A stretch of 64,000 nt of DNA from Bisporella sp. PMI_857 (lineage: Eukaryota > Ascomycota > Leotiomycetes > Helotiales > Helotiaceae): NCBI GenBank assembly GCA_021307315.1, contig JAJSPD010000018.1:372001-436000 (forward strand), written 5' to 3'. The translations under genes were made by a program, and so were the position numbers. Position 1 is the first letter of the stretch. The number at the start of each line of letters is the position of its first letter. The notes under the pieces were generated by a model, which saw only the letters and a program-made list of their open reading frames with translations, did no database searches and was not told the origin of the DNA. Below are positions 48,301-59,820 of the stretch, in pieces.

Positions 48301-49591
48301 ATCTTCTCCAAAAAACCATTTCCTCTCAACACTATTGGCTCAATGGGAGAATCAAGCTGCTCCGCAGACACTTTGGGAGATGGCGGAGGAGAGTACTGCA
48401 CACCAGTATCTGTATACTGAACCTTTCGCACTGAGATTGTTTCGTCATCTTCTTGGATGCCACCCTCAAGCCTATCCAGCACTGCTTGATTCAAGAGCAA
48501 CCTACCACGGGCAACACTGCCAGGTCGCATGAGGCTTTCATTGCTCTGGTTGCGGCGATGGTGTTTCGTCAAGACACTCTCACGACTCTGATTTCGTTTG
48601 TGAAGCACTGACAAAACGCTTTCGCGCCCATCGTGATCCGTTTGGTCATCATAATCATCAAGATCCAACTCATCCGCAAGACTCATCCCATTTAGTTTCG
48701 TTCCTTGGCCGTTGATGCCATTGATTGTAGAGAATCGAATGCTATTGGTCATGCTCATCGTTCGGATACTGCCGGCATCACTGCCTTGTCCATTGACAGG
48801 ATCTCTTGAAGCTTCTTCCGCCTCGCTTTCCTGTTGGCCATTTTGGTGGGAAGCTTGATAAGCCGCAACCTCATCTAACACTGTTTTGAGCCTGCCCTCG
48901 GCTACGTGTATGCGGCGTTCCAATTTTCGCTTTTCATCCTCCCAGTTGTCCTTGTCTTTTTGCCAGAGATCTTCGACCCGATTGACATTGTCTTCATGGA
49001 TCCGTCCCTTCTTTTGTGCAGCCTCTAACCGTCGCTTGAGCTCACTTGTTACTTCTACTGCTTCATCCCGCTCCCGGGCCAATTCAGATAGTGCCGAAGA
49101 AGTGCCCCCTTCTAGTAGAGCCAATTGTCGCTTGAGCGATCGACTTTCTTTCGACGTAGTTAACAAGGTCTCTTGCAGAGTCTCATGTTCCCCGCGGAAA
49201 TTATGTAGATCACTCTCCAAATTTTCAATCGTCTTGATTCTCTCTTCCTGATCGCGACGAAGGGCTAGGATTTCCGAGACCAAATTAGCGTGCAGCGTCG
49301 GTGTAAATCTACGAGGATCTAGAATGGATATGCTGTCCTAAATTTAGCATAGAACCTAATTTGAATTCGCTGCAAACTCTACCTTTCATCGTTTGTCACA
49401 TCCTTAGATCCACGGCGATGCCTGTCCGGCAACATTGGTGGGGGGGATGAAGACGGTCCTGGAGAAGCCGACTTTTGTCTGGATGATCGTCTCGAACTCC
49501 GAGATGGAGTTCTGTATGGTGTATCAGTAGGCGTTGGAAGGGAAGCTTGAGCAGCTGCTGCATACTCATCCTCCGTTTCCCAGGCGTTCAT
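45341..49591 (-). CDS. apsA: cortical anchor ApsA/Num1 with C-terminal PH domain
   Basis: Binds the plasma membrane and anchors dynein for nuclear migration, and in yeast also mitochondria. Exons 49591-49383, 49332-46463 and 46413-45341 give 1383 aa from the first ATG. After MNAWETEDEYAAAAQASLPTP and a Ser/Arg linker, the signature SILDPRRFTPTLHANLVSEI leads into a coiled coil (about residues 90-240: ALRRDQEERIKTIENLESDL onward). A long disordered Pro/Ser region follows. The PH domain covers about 960-1100, with MVGEWMFKYVRRR, KRWVWLAPYERAVMW, GRKLTIQSVLDVKDD (made by the second splice) and ILILTPARALKFTA. The tail is Ser-rich. The frame is open upstream of 49591 to an acceptor at about 49612 (ADPDPLPS before MNAW), so a further 5' exon is likely and was not found. 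Confidence 0.9.
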
Positions 49592-50736
49592 GGAGGGCAA
49601 TGGATCAGGGTCTGCTACAACAAGATACTCTTAATAGAAACCGGAAGCGCGTAAGTAAGTTCTGCTTGCCGTCTCCATCAATATTGCAACAACACTATAT
49701 CCACATCTGCTAATAGGGCGAGATGCTTGTCGTTTGATCGCGATATTGGCTCGATTTGTTGTCAAAAATACTCGAATGAAACTCAATTCTTCGCGTATAT
49801 CCGGGTCTTCGAAGAATAATTGACTGAGACCATGCGATAATATTGCGCAGGTGAGTGTTTTGAGTAGTCAAGGATTCCCTGCCCGACTCAGATAATAGCG
49901 TGCACGCAGATTTGCCCTTGCCTATTACACTTTGCTTTCCCTTATACCCGCACAGCTTGACGATTAGAAAACCTCTGAACAAATTCAAATTGCTGATCAA
50001 GTTTATGTTGTGGCAAGATGGTTGAGCATTCGAGGAGTAACCGTTATGAGCTTTGACCACTGCCGCGTATCTTTTTTAAGAATTCAATTCATGCGGAAAC
50101 ATTCATGCAGGAAAGGAGTTTCCGGTTCTGGTGATCTTCCGATTATTTCATGCCGATATACCTCTCGTACCAAATATGAATCTCTGCAAGCCCTCAATGA
50201 CTACCGTTGACCGTGGTTTATATCTAATTCATATCGATGCGCCAGAAAGTGACTTTCTATAAACTTGGTTCCCGGCAGAACACCCGCGTGTAGAGCAAAA
50301 GGTTGATACCGAAGGAGTCAAAACGATAATTGGATGCTTACGATATTCTCGTATGCGTCACTGTCCTCAAAGTAATTAGCCATGATCTTTGTACTCGTCA
50401 AGGGGTATCACTCTGCTTCGGTGCAGCCATGTAATGCATGGAAGGCAGAGGAGAAGTCGAATAGAAGGGGGACTCGGGTGAGTACAAGCACGTACCCGTT
50501 GGCGAGTTGGCGATCAAAAGTAAAGTGTTGATGACTGAACCAGTCGTTTAATGTTACCTTGCCGGTGTGTCGTGTAGCCTGAGCGAAGAACAGCGTGCGG
50601 GTTCCTGACGCTCAATTGCTGCACGCGGGGGAAGAACAACGCTATAGCAGAATGGAAAAGACCGAAAATGGTGACGAATACAAAGCAAAACGCAACGCGG
50701 ATGAAAGCCTGAGAGCAATTGAAGCTTCGACGCGGA

Positions 50737-50774
50737 CGGCGACGACGACAACGACAACGACAACGGCAATGACA
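50737..50774. repeat. trinucleotide microsatellite
   Basis: Imperfect array of GAC and AAC triplets (GACGACGACAACGACAACG and continuing), non-coding. Confidence 0.75.
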
Positions 50775-52510
50775 ATAGCAAATACGGAGATAATTGCAGC
50801 ACGTCCATTTTATTTATCGACAGGGTAATAAATCCAGCAGTAGCATCGTTGTGGAATCACACATGCAATCAAGCCCACTTTCACAGCCAGGAGAGCCCTG
50901 GTTGGAGGGAAGAGTAGTTCCCCTAAAGGGGAATCCAGGATAGCGCGGGCCATGCTCAAGGGGGGTAGTTTTTTAGGCTGTCCAGGGCTCCAGGGTCCCA
51001 AGGCCTCCAGGGCCCCCAAGGGGAAAAAATAAAGGGACAACAGGGTACAATCACTGGTCCTCATCTTCGGGTCGCTACCGGCACCACCGCTAATTTGTGC
51101 GGCCCCCTCCTTCCTCTCAAGCCTTCTCAACGCCAATGCCTGGGCACTGCAGTGGAGGGCTGTCAAAATCGAGGATTTAAGCCTAATTCAACCAATCAGA
51201 CGCCTAGAAAATTAAAATGATAATCGGCCATTTGACGTTTCAGAAGGATTCGATAGGTAAGGTTATGTTGGCTTGCGCAGGGCCTGTACAATACAAGTAA
51301 AGTACAGGACAGGACAGTAAGAGGATTCCTGCTTTCATTGCCTGTTGATCTTCTCCAATAACCCGAAGTCTGACTTATTACGGAGTGTTGCACTTTGCGA
51401 CCGACTCAGGGGCGGCATCATCTGGGAAGGAAAAGAAAAGCCGAAAGGGACGATAGAAGGCCAATTGCCTGTACACCTGCCAGACAAACATGTTACAGAC
51501 CTGTGATTCGAGGTGACAACAGCCTGTAAATCTCCCACTCTCTTGTCCTGTGAGTGCACTGTCTCAATCACAGCCCACAATCCTTGCTTACGGTAAGTAA
51601 TGATCCATGACCAGTCGATTGATCATTGGAAGGAAGATGTAAGTAGCTTGGAGGACACCAGTACAGTACACCCCCCTCAAGTGCTTGCTTGCTGGCAGCG
51701 GGCCGTGAAGGTGTACAGTACATATCCGCGATTCTGTAGTGTATGTGTCGTCCATTTATGCTGTTGAATAGTTTCGAATGAGGCGGCGGCCTAGACTTCT
51801 TCCTTCTCTCTAGCTGCCACTTGGGGAATTTCTGGCGATATTTTGCTTTTAGACGGGCCAACATTGAGGCTAGTCGAAGCGAAGTACGAAGTAAATAAGC
51901 CAGACGGATCATTGCCGGGCACCTACCTACCTAGTTGCTTGAGTCCTAAGCAGCAGCCATGGATGATGGGCCGACCCGATTTGGGTTATGGCTCAGTGAT
52001 GCTAGGACTGCAGTTGAGCGTATTTTGATCCAAGCTCTCAAGGCCGCCGATCCAAATCCTCTATGTTGTACAAGCCATGCAAAGGCGGGCGGGTATGTTT
52101 GATGCTTCCGTTAAATGCTATGTTCCTTTGAAAATTGAACAATGATGCATGCATTGGCGTTCTGCAGAACCGTCAATTCGGAAGGAGGTGAATTTATAAA
52201 TCTGGAGACGAGGTCGGGGAAACCGGTATGGTGCTACTGTACGATGCAGCCTGTGGCTGGGCCGGGGGGGCTAGGGTACAGGACAGGAGAGGACATCCCC
52301 TCGAGGAGGAGAAAGCACTCCATTGAGCTGAAATTTTAATCTGGCGAGTGCGGGTGACATAAGTCCTCATGTTGCAGGTCGGCCTATGAGACAAACGTTG
52401 AAAGTGACAATCTTTGCACTTGTGCAGAAGTTCGTTCAAAGTAATCAATCAGCCGCCCATTCCTACAATCACGACAGAGTGCTTTCAACGCCGGTATTGC
52501 CATGTGCTTG

Positions 52511-52545
52511 TTCTTTTCTTTTCATTTCTTTTCATTTCTTTTTTT
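52511..52545. repeat. T-rich 10-bp tandem repeat
   Basis: The unit TTCTTTTCAT is repeated with small changes, then runs into a T tract. Non-coding, with low-complexity pyrimidine content. Confidence 0.7.
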
Positions 52546-53932
52546 CTTCCTCTGGTTGTTGATGGCTGCAAGAGGCTGTAAGAGGGTAACCAAAAGCAAA
52601 ACTTAACTCTCTCCACGGGACGTTGAATTTGACTTTGGGGGTTGCATTCCCGTGCAGTATTGTACTCGAAGTATCAAGCAGTACAACATGGTACGTACGG
52701 TACGGTATGCTATGTACAGTGCCCATTTTTAGCTTCACATGCATTCCCATCCTCCCATTGCCATTCCCATTCCTATTCTCTTACCTGCCATCCATTACCA
52801 GTGCGGCCAGCTCTATATTATTTCCGTTTACGCGACGTTACGTCAGAGGACCGATTTGTCACACAACAGCAATTCCTTTGGGCCATTATTGTCGAACTTG
52901 AAATTAATAACACAACCGGTCCTCGGAACGGTTAGGCGGCTCAGCAGAAGTCACCACCAACTCAAATTCTGAGCCTCTCTAGTCCTCCCCCTCCCCTTCC
53001 CCTGCCGTGGCCTCCCCGCCGCTCGTAAAGTAAATTCGTGGCGAAATTCGGAAACCGCCATGGCGTTGCCTCAGACAAACCACGGTACAAGAAATCCATC
53101 TTGAAGCTATCGTTAAAGTTTTTGCTATTCAGAATGTGCTGGCAGAGAGTTGATGGTTGGTGTGCGCATCTTGAGCACAGAACAAGACCAACCATCCACG
53201 TCCCAGCTTCATGACCTCGATCTAGCCGTGATATCTATTTCAGATCCGGTACTTACTGCCTCGCCCGTACAGGCATCTCACAGACACTCTCTCGAACCCT
53301 CGTCACGTCTTCTCCGTCAAACTCCTTTCCAAATCTCAACTCCCCTTGTCAGGTGCTGGACATTGAACACGCATCAGCGCCACAGTCCGAAATTGCGACC
53401 CGTTCTCGCACCAGCCCAATTGGTTATCACCAACGTGCTCCTTGTTGATTACGGTATTAGGCACAGGATATGCAGGTTCGAAGGATGTAATATAATTATC
53501 CTCTTGGCAATCACCTGAATGTTGTAGCTTATCATCTTGACGAGCCGCACAGCCCGATATCACTATCAGCCTGTCAAAAACACTTATCCCCGCACATATG
53601 AAATATTAAAGGCGGTTTCACTCATAGTCCTTAGATACAGTGCTGAGAGGGATGTTTCGAATTCTATAATGAAGCATCAAGATTGCCTGCCCCTATCCAC
53701 TTGCTCAACTTCACAAAATGTACCGAAGAACCAAAATCTTATACGCAGCCCTTAGAGTTGTAGCCACTTACTTCTCCAAAAAGCTCTGGATATCTGTATA
53801 GCTTGATTTGAGGCAATTGAGTGCTGTTATTGGTTTCCTAATCGCACTAAAGAGTATCTTTCAAAGTATAACGCATAAATGGAACACCCAACTGTTCTTC
53901 AAGGCTTGAAGGATCAATCCGCCAAATAAACT

Positions 53933-54795
53933 TCAGGCACAGCCAAAACGCCTGGCAACTTCCAAAAAGCCATCTTCTTCCTTCGTCACCCACATATCTA
54001 CCCAAGTTTTCGCATCTTGATATTCATCCTGGTCTGGCTTCCAGGCTTCTTCCTGATTCCTTTCCACATAGATGGTCTTGAAACCACATTCCTTTGCAGC
54101 TTTCAGATCAGCCAAGTGAGCCGCGACCATAGCCACCTCTCTTGGTTCCAACCCTAATGCCTTCGCAGCGCCCTTGTACACGGTAGGATGTGGCTTGTAT
54201 GCTTTGAAATCTGCCGAAGATTGCAGTCTACTGAAACCGAGATCCCCATGTTTTTGCAGGTCTTCCAACAAGGACTGGTTCCCATTTGACAGTGTAGAAG
54301 TGAGGAAGCGGGAGCCAAGTTTATGAATGCCCCCAGAGGCATCTTGCCATGGCTCGAGGTAGTGCCATATCAAACTCAGGTCTTTAACTTCTTTCTCGGT
54401 GTATAGTGCCTCAAGTTCCCATTTCTGAAGCAGCTCGATCAGGCTGCGATGGTGATGGCTGTCAACGTCTCTCCATTCAGTCTCACCGGGAACAAATCCT
54501 CTCGTGAATCTCATATAAGTATTCCTCCACTCTTGGGCAAACTCAGCCCAGTGTTGATCAGTGAGTCGCATTAGCTTGTCCTGAACACTTGAAGGCAAAC
54601 TTGAATAGGATGACTTCTTTTCAGCAGCATTTTGGATAAGCTTCTGCGTCACAGTCTTTCTCCAATTCACAACAGTGCCTGCATCATCCGTGAGTTAAGA
54701 TATCACATGCTAACAATGCATATATACTCACCAAAGACATCGAAAGTGAGGGCCTTTGGTGGCGACTTGAGAATATCTTCGTTCACGCTTGCCAT
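53933..54795 (-). CDS. HAD-superfamily hydrolase, haloacid dehalogenase type II
   Basis: 269 aa from two exons, 54795-54732 and 54678-53933. Motif I, FDVFGTVVNW with nucleophile D19, is rebuilt across the intron (TTT G|GTGAGT). Motif II is in SRFLTSTLSNGNQSLL (Ser/Asn-type). The conserved Lys is in DFKAYKPHPTVYKGAAKALG, and motif IV is MVAAHLADLKAAKECGFKT. The helical cap between motifs I and II is of L-2-haloacid dehalogenase type (C1). Such fungal enzymes are commonly annotated (S)-2-haloacid dehalogenase, but natural substrates are mostly unknown. In motif IV the usual acidic pair before LKAA is represented by HLADL, as in many dehalogenases. Confidence 0.9.
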
Positions 54796-55132
54796 GCTAT
54801 TGACTTACTCGGCAACTCTACTCAGTAGACAAAATACTATCATAGCCTTTTAATTCTCTATTAAGTTTCAATAGTGCTGGCGATTACATTCTCCTAAATG
54901 ATCCGAGGTTAGAAGCACCTTTGCCTGTGCCCCGGAAAAACAAGCTTCCCCTATTTCCTTGGCGCCTGTCTTTCCCCCCACAGGTGGTGGAACCAAACAC
55001 TTCGTCATCATTAAAAATACAATAAAACAGCTCACAGCCCACAACTCAAACAATTCTTACCATGAGCTCAAACTATTCCTATAAAAGTCAACAAGAGATC
55101 TAAGGTCAATCTCTGAAAATTGCCTGGCAATC
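54796..55132. promoter_or_regulatory. divergent promoter region with TATA box
   Basis: 337 bp between the HAD gene (minus) and a membrane-protein gene (plus). TATAAAAG at 55080-55087 lies 46-53 bp before the plus-strand start codon and is a good TATA candidate for that gene. No equivalent seen for the HAD side. Confidence 0.6.
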
Positions 55133-56996
55133 ATGGAAACCCGCCATTTCGCAGGTCGTCATTACGAAGGACAAGCCTCTGGACCAGTCGCATTCTTCAA
55201 TCCAACCGTAAGGCAAAACAAGCTTCAATTGGAGAACACGAAGGTGGTCTCGAAAGAGGGCAACAACGAGGACTCGTCGACGGCAGGAGAGCATGCCACG
55301 CAAGGAGGTGACAGGAATCGGCTGCCCGAGGAACATCTGCAAAGACGATGGCGAGCTCGAGATAATCGCAAAGGTACATAACAAGCCTCTCTTCTCCATG
55401 TTCGACCATGCTAAATGGAATGTGATATCAGGCCGCCATGCTCTTGCAGTAATCTCACCCGAAACCAGTCTCAAATATGACCCCCCACCCTCAACATCTA
55501 CACTAAGCGCTACCTTCCGCGGCATTCTTCGCATGTTCACCTCTTATCCCGTTTGGGACGTGTCCTACCTCGTCGCCATAGTCTTCACTCTTGGCTCCGT
55601 CATTTGGTGCATCAATGCTTTCTTCGTCTGGCTTCCCCTCGAGGATCCCTCCACCGAATTTGGGGGGGAGATTGAGAATGCAGGCGGCATAACTGCTTTT
55701 ATTGGCGCTACTATTTTTGAGATTGGAAGTGTGTTGTTGATGGTTGAGGCCGTGAACGAGAATAGAAGTGATTGCTTTGGCTGGGCGCTAGAGGAAGTCC
55801 TTGAGGAGAGGGGAGTGGTGAGAGTCAAGAAGGGGGACTGCGTGCATCATCATCAGAACAGGGGAAATCTTGTTGGGAAAGGGCAGATACTGAAAGGTAG
55901 GAGGTTTCTGCTTCATTTCTCTACATTTCAAGACTCTCGTATACGTCAACATATCCTTGAGACTATAGTATAGGTGTTCATTCTCAAGTGAGAGAACATG
56001 CGAGTCAGGAGCATATCGGAAGTCTGCGTCTTAAGTTCATTCATGATTGCAGATCTGAAGTCAGAAATTCCGCCTGCATAATCTCCTTCCAATATTCTGC
56101 AAATGTTGTCCTGAGTAATACAGAATATGAAGTAGAAGAAAATTGGAACAGGAAAAAAAGGCGGGTTGCAACATTCACGTCTTTTCTCGGCATGAATAGT
56201 CTCTAAGCAGCTACTTGGTAAGCGACTCGATCCAAGGAAAGTTTAGCAACATAATCTAACAGCAGAAAGGACAAGGGTTGTGTATATAAGTATGGATAAA
56301 TATTAGAGTGATTAATGTATAATTTGAATATATTTTCCTCATGCAACTGCAAACTCTGATATGTCTAACATCAATGCTAATATGACTCTCGTAGAAAAAC
56401 CTCGGGAATTCCTCGGTCACGACAAAGACAGACCTGTAGCCACATCTAAATCACGAACATGGACATGGTTTCCCAGTTGGCACGAACTTCGCACCCACTA
56501 TATCAGAGAAATCGGCTTCCTCGCCTGCCTCTCACAAATGATAGGGGCAACAATTTTCTGGATCTCAGGCTTTACAGCCCTCCCACCCATCTATAACAGA
56601 CTCAACACCACGCCTGCTCTGAACGGTGCGTACTGGGCACCACAGGTCATTGGCGGTACAGGTTTTATTATATCCGGTACATTGTTTATGTTGGAGACTC
56701 AGAAGAAGTGGTATTTACCGGCGTGGGAAGTACTCGGGTGGCATATTGGAGCGTGGAACCTGGTTGGAGTAAGCTCTCATGCTTTTGGGGAGGCGGACGC
56801 TGACTAACGGGTTAAATAGGGCATTGGCTTCACGCTTTGTGGTGCCCTGGGCTTTGCGAGTGCGAATAGTGGTGCGGTGTATCAAGGGAGTCTCGCTACA
56901 TTTTGGGGCTCTTGGTGCTTCCTCATTGGGAGCATTATCCAATGGTATGAGAGCTTAGACAAGCATCCCGTGGAGGTTGACAAAGGCAAGGGGTGA
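55133..56996 (+). CDS. fungal integral membrane protein, function unknown
   Basis: 418 aa from exons 55133-55373, 55432-55896, 56395-56768 and 56820-56996. The cytosolic N-terminus (METRHFAGRHYEGQASGP, then RLPEEHLQRRW) is followed by helices in VWDVSYLVAIVFTLGSVIW, GGITAFIGATIFEIGSVLLM, GFLACLSQMIGATIFWISGF, VIGGTGFIISGTLFML, WNLVGGIGFTLCGALGFA and FWGSWCFLIGSIIQWYESL. The two halves share a pattern (GATIFEIGS / GATIFWISG, xxG-TGFIISGTLFMLE / AFIGATIFEIGSVLLMVE), suggesting an ancient internal duplication. Full-length relatives that I recall from Pezizomycotina keep both halves in one chain. Here a 498-nt gap (55897-56394) separates them; treated as one intron it keeps the frame. The second half also has its own ATG at 56361, so two transcripts are possible. 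Confidence 0.75.
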
Positions 56997-57610
56997 TTTA
57001 CCGGAAGGTCCAGTATTGAGATACAGGAGAGAATGCAATCAAGCACCAGTGTAATAACCAACATCGCTATGATCAAGCAACCTCGTATGATCTATCCTTT
57101 ATATTAGCGTTATGAAACGAGTAATAGATCAGACCCGACAAGTCAACAGTATTTATAAATCGACACAGGAGAAAAACTGTAGCTAATCCTTATTGATGTT
57201 GCATGAAGCTCCACATGCTAGTTTCTCTAATCTTGCACCCACCTGAGATAAGCAAATACACTCATTCTCTAGGCCACATTCTCTGCTTTAGCTCGTCTTC
57301 GGCCTACGCTTCCGATGAAGTTTAGGTCTAAGTATTTGCTTTGAAATTTCGTGATATCTGCTCATGCTTCGGTTTAGAGTTGTCCCGGAATGCTGAAAAT
57401 GACGTAACGAGCCTCTTCCCCCTTTTCTTTAGCGAAGCTATCGTGCCATCAATTAATAAGCATTCCCATTTGACCAGAAACCGCAATTGACAAGTTCTCG
57501 CACGAAAGGACGGATTATGTGCCGATGGCCACGTGCTCGAATCGCCTTCGTATATCGTCTATAAAGCCTCAATCCATATCTCAGGGCATACAAAACTATC
57601 TTCACACGTC
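56997..57610. promoter_or_regulatory. upstream region of NmrA-like gene, TATA-like element
   Basis: 614 bp between two plus-strand genes. TATAAAG at 57560-57566 is about 45-50 bp before the downstream start codon. The in-frame ATG at 57533 would add 26 residues ahead of the Rossmann fold and lies before the TATA-like element, so 57611 is preferred. Confidence 0.55.
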
Positions 57611-58996
57611 ATGGCTCCGGCCCATAACATCTTCTTAACCGGTGCCTCCGGGTACCTAGGCGGAACGCTCCTCGCTCGGTGGTATAGCGCAAACCTACCG
57701 ACATATGGGAAACTCTTTGCATTGGTGCGTACAGACGAACAGGCAAGTGCGGTAGAGGAGTACGGCGCCGAGCCTCTGAAGCTCAACCTCCAAGATGAGT
57801 CCGCTGTTCATGAAGCTTTGATCAGGAATGCGATCACGATCGTCTTCTACCTTATTGACGCTGTAGCGTCAGAAACTCAAGTGTTGCTCATCAAAGCATT
57901 AGCTAAAGTAAAGAAGAAGACGGGAACAGAGGTTCATTTTCTGCATGTGCGTATTCCTGTTCAAGTAGATATTATTCTTGAAATGAGGTCAATCTCTGAC
58001 AGCGTTTATATAGACCACGGGAGCAAAGATTTTCTCAAGTCATGCTGGTGCGCCGACCGATCGAGAACTCTCAGATGCTGATCCACAGCTATATGACATC
58101 CAGAAGTCTCAGAAGTCTCCTTATCCGCCTATGCAGCAGGTAAATCTTGGCCCATGACATGTACCAGTCCATTTGCATTACTAAAGGACCTCGTAGGCGG
58201 TCAATACAAACTGTATCATCATCGAGCAAGCTGAACTACACGGTGTGAAGAGCTACATCTTTACTCCGTGCATCGTCTGTACGTCCCCACTCTCTCCCCC
58301 AGCCCCATCTAATAGGTCATCGCTGAACCTTTTCGCTCTACGAAGACGGCAAAGGCGAAGGCTTTGGCAACAAAACCTCAATCCAAACAGTCGCCATAGT
58401 GAAAGCCGCAAAGGCTCTGAAACGCGTCTACAGCACCGACGCCGGACGTCCAGTTTGTCCTTCCTCCTTATTTCCCCCCTTGTCCGCCATTCTATCCACC
58501 ATGCTGATTACAATACAAGAGTTGGCCTGTATGTCACGTCGTCGACAACACAAACCTCTACCTATCTCTCCTCCGATCGATCTTAGCGAATGAAAACCCT
58601 GGGCACGGCAAGGAAGGGTATTATCTCGCCGCGTCCGGCAGCGTGGTGTGGAAAGATTTGTACGCGGTGATCGCAAAGGCATTAGCGAAGCGGGGTATTG
58701 TAGAGAGCGCAGAAGTAGAGGAGGCGAGTGCAGATGTTCTAGGAAAGATGGGCGTGGCCTTGGGGGTACCGGCGGAGTTTGTCCCCGTACAGCTTGGTGG
58801 GAGGTATGTACTGTCTACACTGGCATGCGCATGTTACGACAATTCTGAAACAAGGTACTAATTGCCCGTTGATAGTTGCACGTTCACAGCTGCACGTGGT
58901 GGGGTAATTGGGTGGAAAGCTAGTTATGCCCCTGAGCATATACTCAAGGCTGCGGATGAGGAAGTTGAGTTGATTTTGAATAGCTTGACAGGGTAG
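57611..58996 (+). CDS. NmrA-like / extended SDR NAD(P)-binding protein
   Basis: 351 aa in six exons: 57611-57946, 58014-58139, 58197-58278, 58346-58452, 58520-58803 and 58876-58996. No single frame covers it and at first it looks broken, but all GT-AG junctions close in phase. The Rossmann turn is NIFLTGASGYLGGTL (GxSGxxG) at residues about 7-20. Then come AAV-type strand ITIVFYLIDAV, the YPPMQQAVN region, FTPCIVYGKGEGFGNK across exons 3-4, and SWPVCHVVDNTNLY across exons 4-5. A typical SDR catalytic YxxxK is not obvious, which favours an atypical or NmrA-like role such as redox sensing or an unassigned reductase. Homologs end in a WK-x-YAPEHIL-type tail, present here as GWKASYAPEHILKAA. Confidence 0.83.
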
Positions 58997-59820
58997 GGGT
59001 CAAAATACCGTGGTGTGGCCACTACATCATAGAGCATGAATTCCTTAACCCCAAAATCTCGGCGAGACTTTAGAATATGAACCTCCCGGAATCCATGCAT
59101 AAAATGGCTTCGCGCAAAAGGTGCTCTCCACTTCTCATAAATGAAAACTACAAGCACAAAAGGCTGAACTGCAGCATCCACATCACACAAGAAATTGGAA
59201 GGAATTTATGGGACGGACGAGAGGTCGATATTTTATTTATCTCTCCTCTAGCCCACGAAGCCAGCACAATGTGCTGTCTAATAAATCGACAATTACACAG
59301 TGACGCAAGCGCCGCAGCGCATCCTTGAATTCTCAGAACCACTCAACACACTCCACGCCGAAAAAGAGGAAACCCGCCCCATGTCCATGAGGACGGGACA
59401 TGGTTAGCAAGTATCTGCACAAAAGTGATTGGGAAAAGCACATACCAGTTTCATTTCCACCCTAATTGAAAGGGACCTGGAAATAGCCAGTTGCTGTATC
59501 TGAATAAGAGAAGGAATGTACTCACTTGAGCCATAGCCGCTGGAGATTTTGACCAACGCTGAAGATCGGAAGCTAGCCATTGCATAGGAAGTGGAGTGGC
59601 AGTACTAACTTGACTCAAGTCTGCCGACGAGGATCGAGCGAGCCTGGAGGACTAAAGCTCGTCTGCGTACATGGAACAGCGAAAGAAATGCTCATTTGAC
59701 CTTTGCCCATTGGGCGTTGCTCTGTTGACGAAGGCCTGTATCAAAGCGAGCCGTAGAGCCTTGGGAACGAGGAACTGGGAAGGTACTTAATTTATAGCTG
59801 CCACAGGTATTCAAAGATAT
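58997..59820. other. interval before the repeat-rich right end
   Basis: 824 bp downstream of the NmrA-like gene. On the minus strand, splice-like signals continue here: GTGAGT at about 59521 followed by TTCCAG at 59473, and GTATGT at about 59445. A short open piece (MQWLASDLQRWSKSPAAM, about 59585-59530) precedes the first of these. I could not build a gene from it. Confidence 0.35.

Larger units (their letters stand above)
49592..53932. other. 4.3-kb gene-free interval upstream of apsA
   Basis: No frame on either strand has recognisable protein features; the longest (about 120 codons at 49710-50060 minus, 50810-51166 minus and 53150-53518 plus) are unsupported. The missing first exon or long 5' leader of apsA is expected in the left part. 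An (ACGACA)n-type microsatellite lies at about 50737-50774, a near-duplicated 18-bp G/C-rich block (CTCCAGGGTCCCAAGG type) at about 50988-51020, and a pyrimidine repeat at about 52511-52545. Confidence 0.45.

Noticed and set aside
49710..50060. 116-codon minus-strand frame as the missing first exon of apsA
   Set aside because: It ends in a stop before a usable donor and is in the wrong phase for the acceptor at about 49612.
57611..58996. Apparent frameshifts in the NmrA-like gene, suggesting a pseudogene
   Set aside because: Resolved by acceptors at 58345 and 58519; all six exons close in phase and restore the family motifs.
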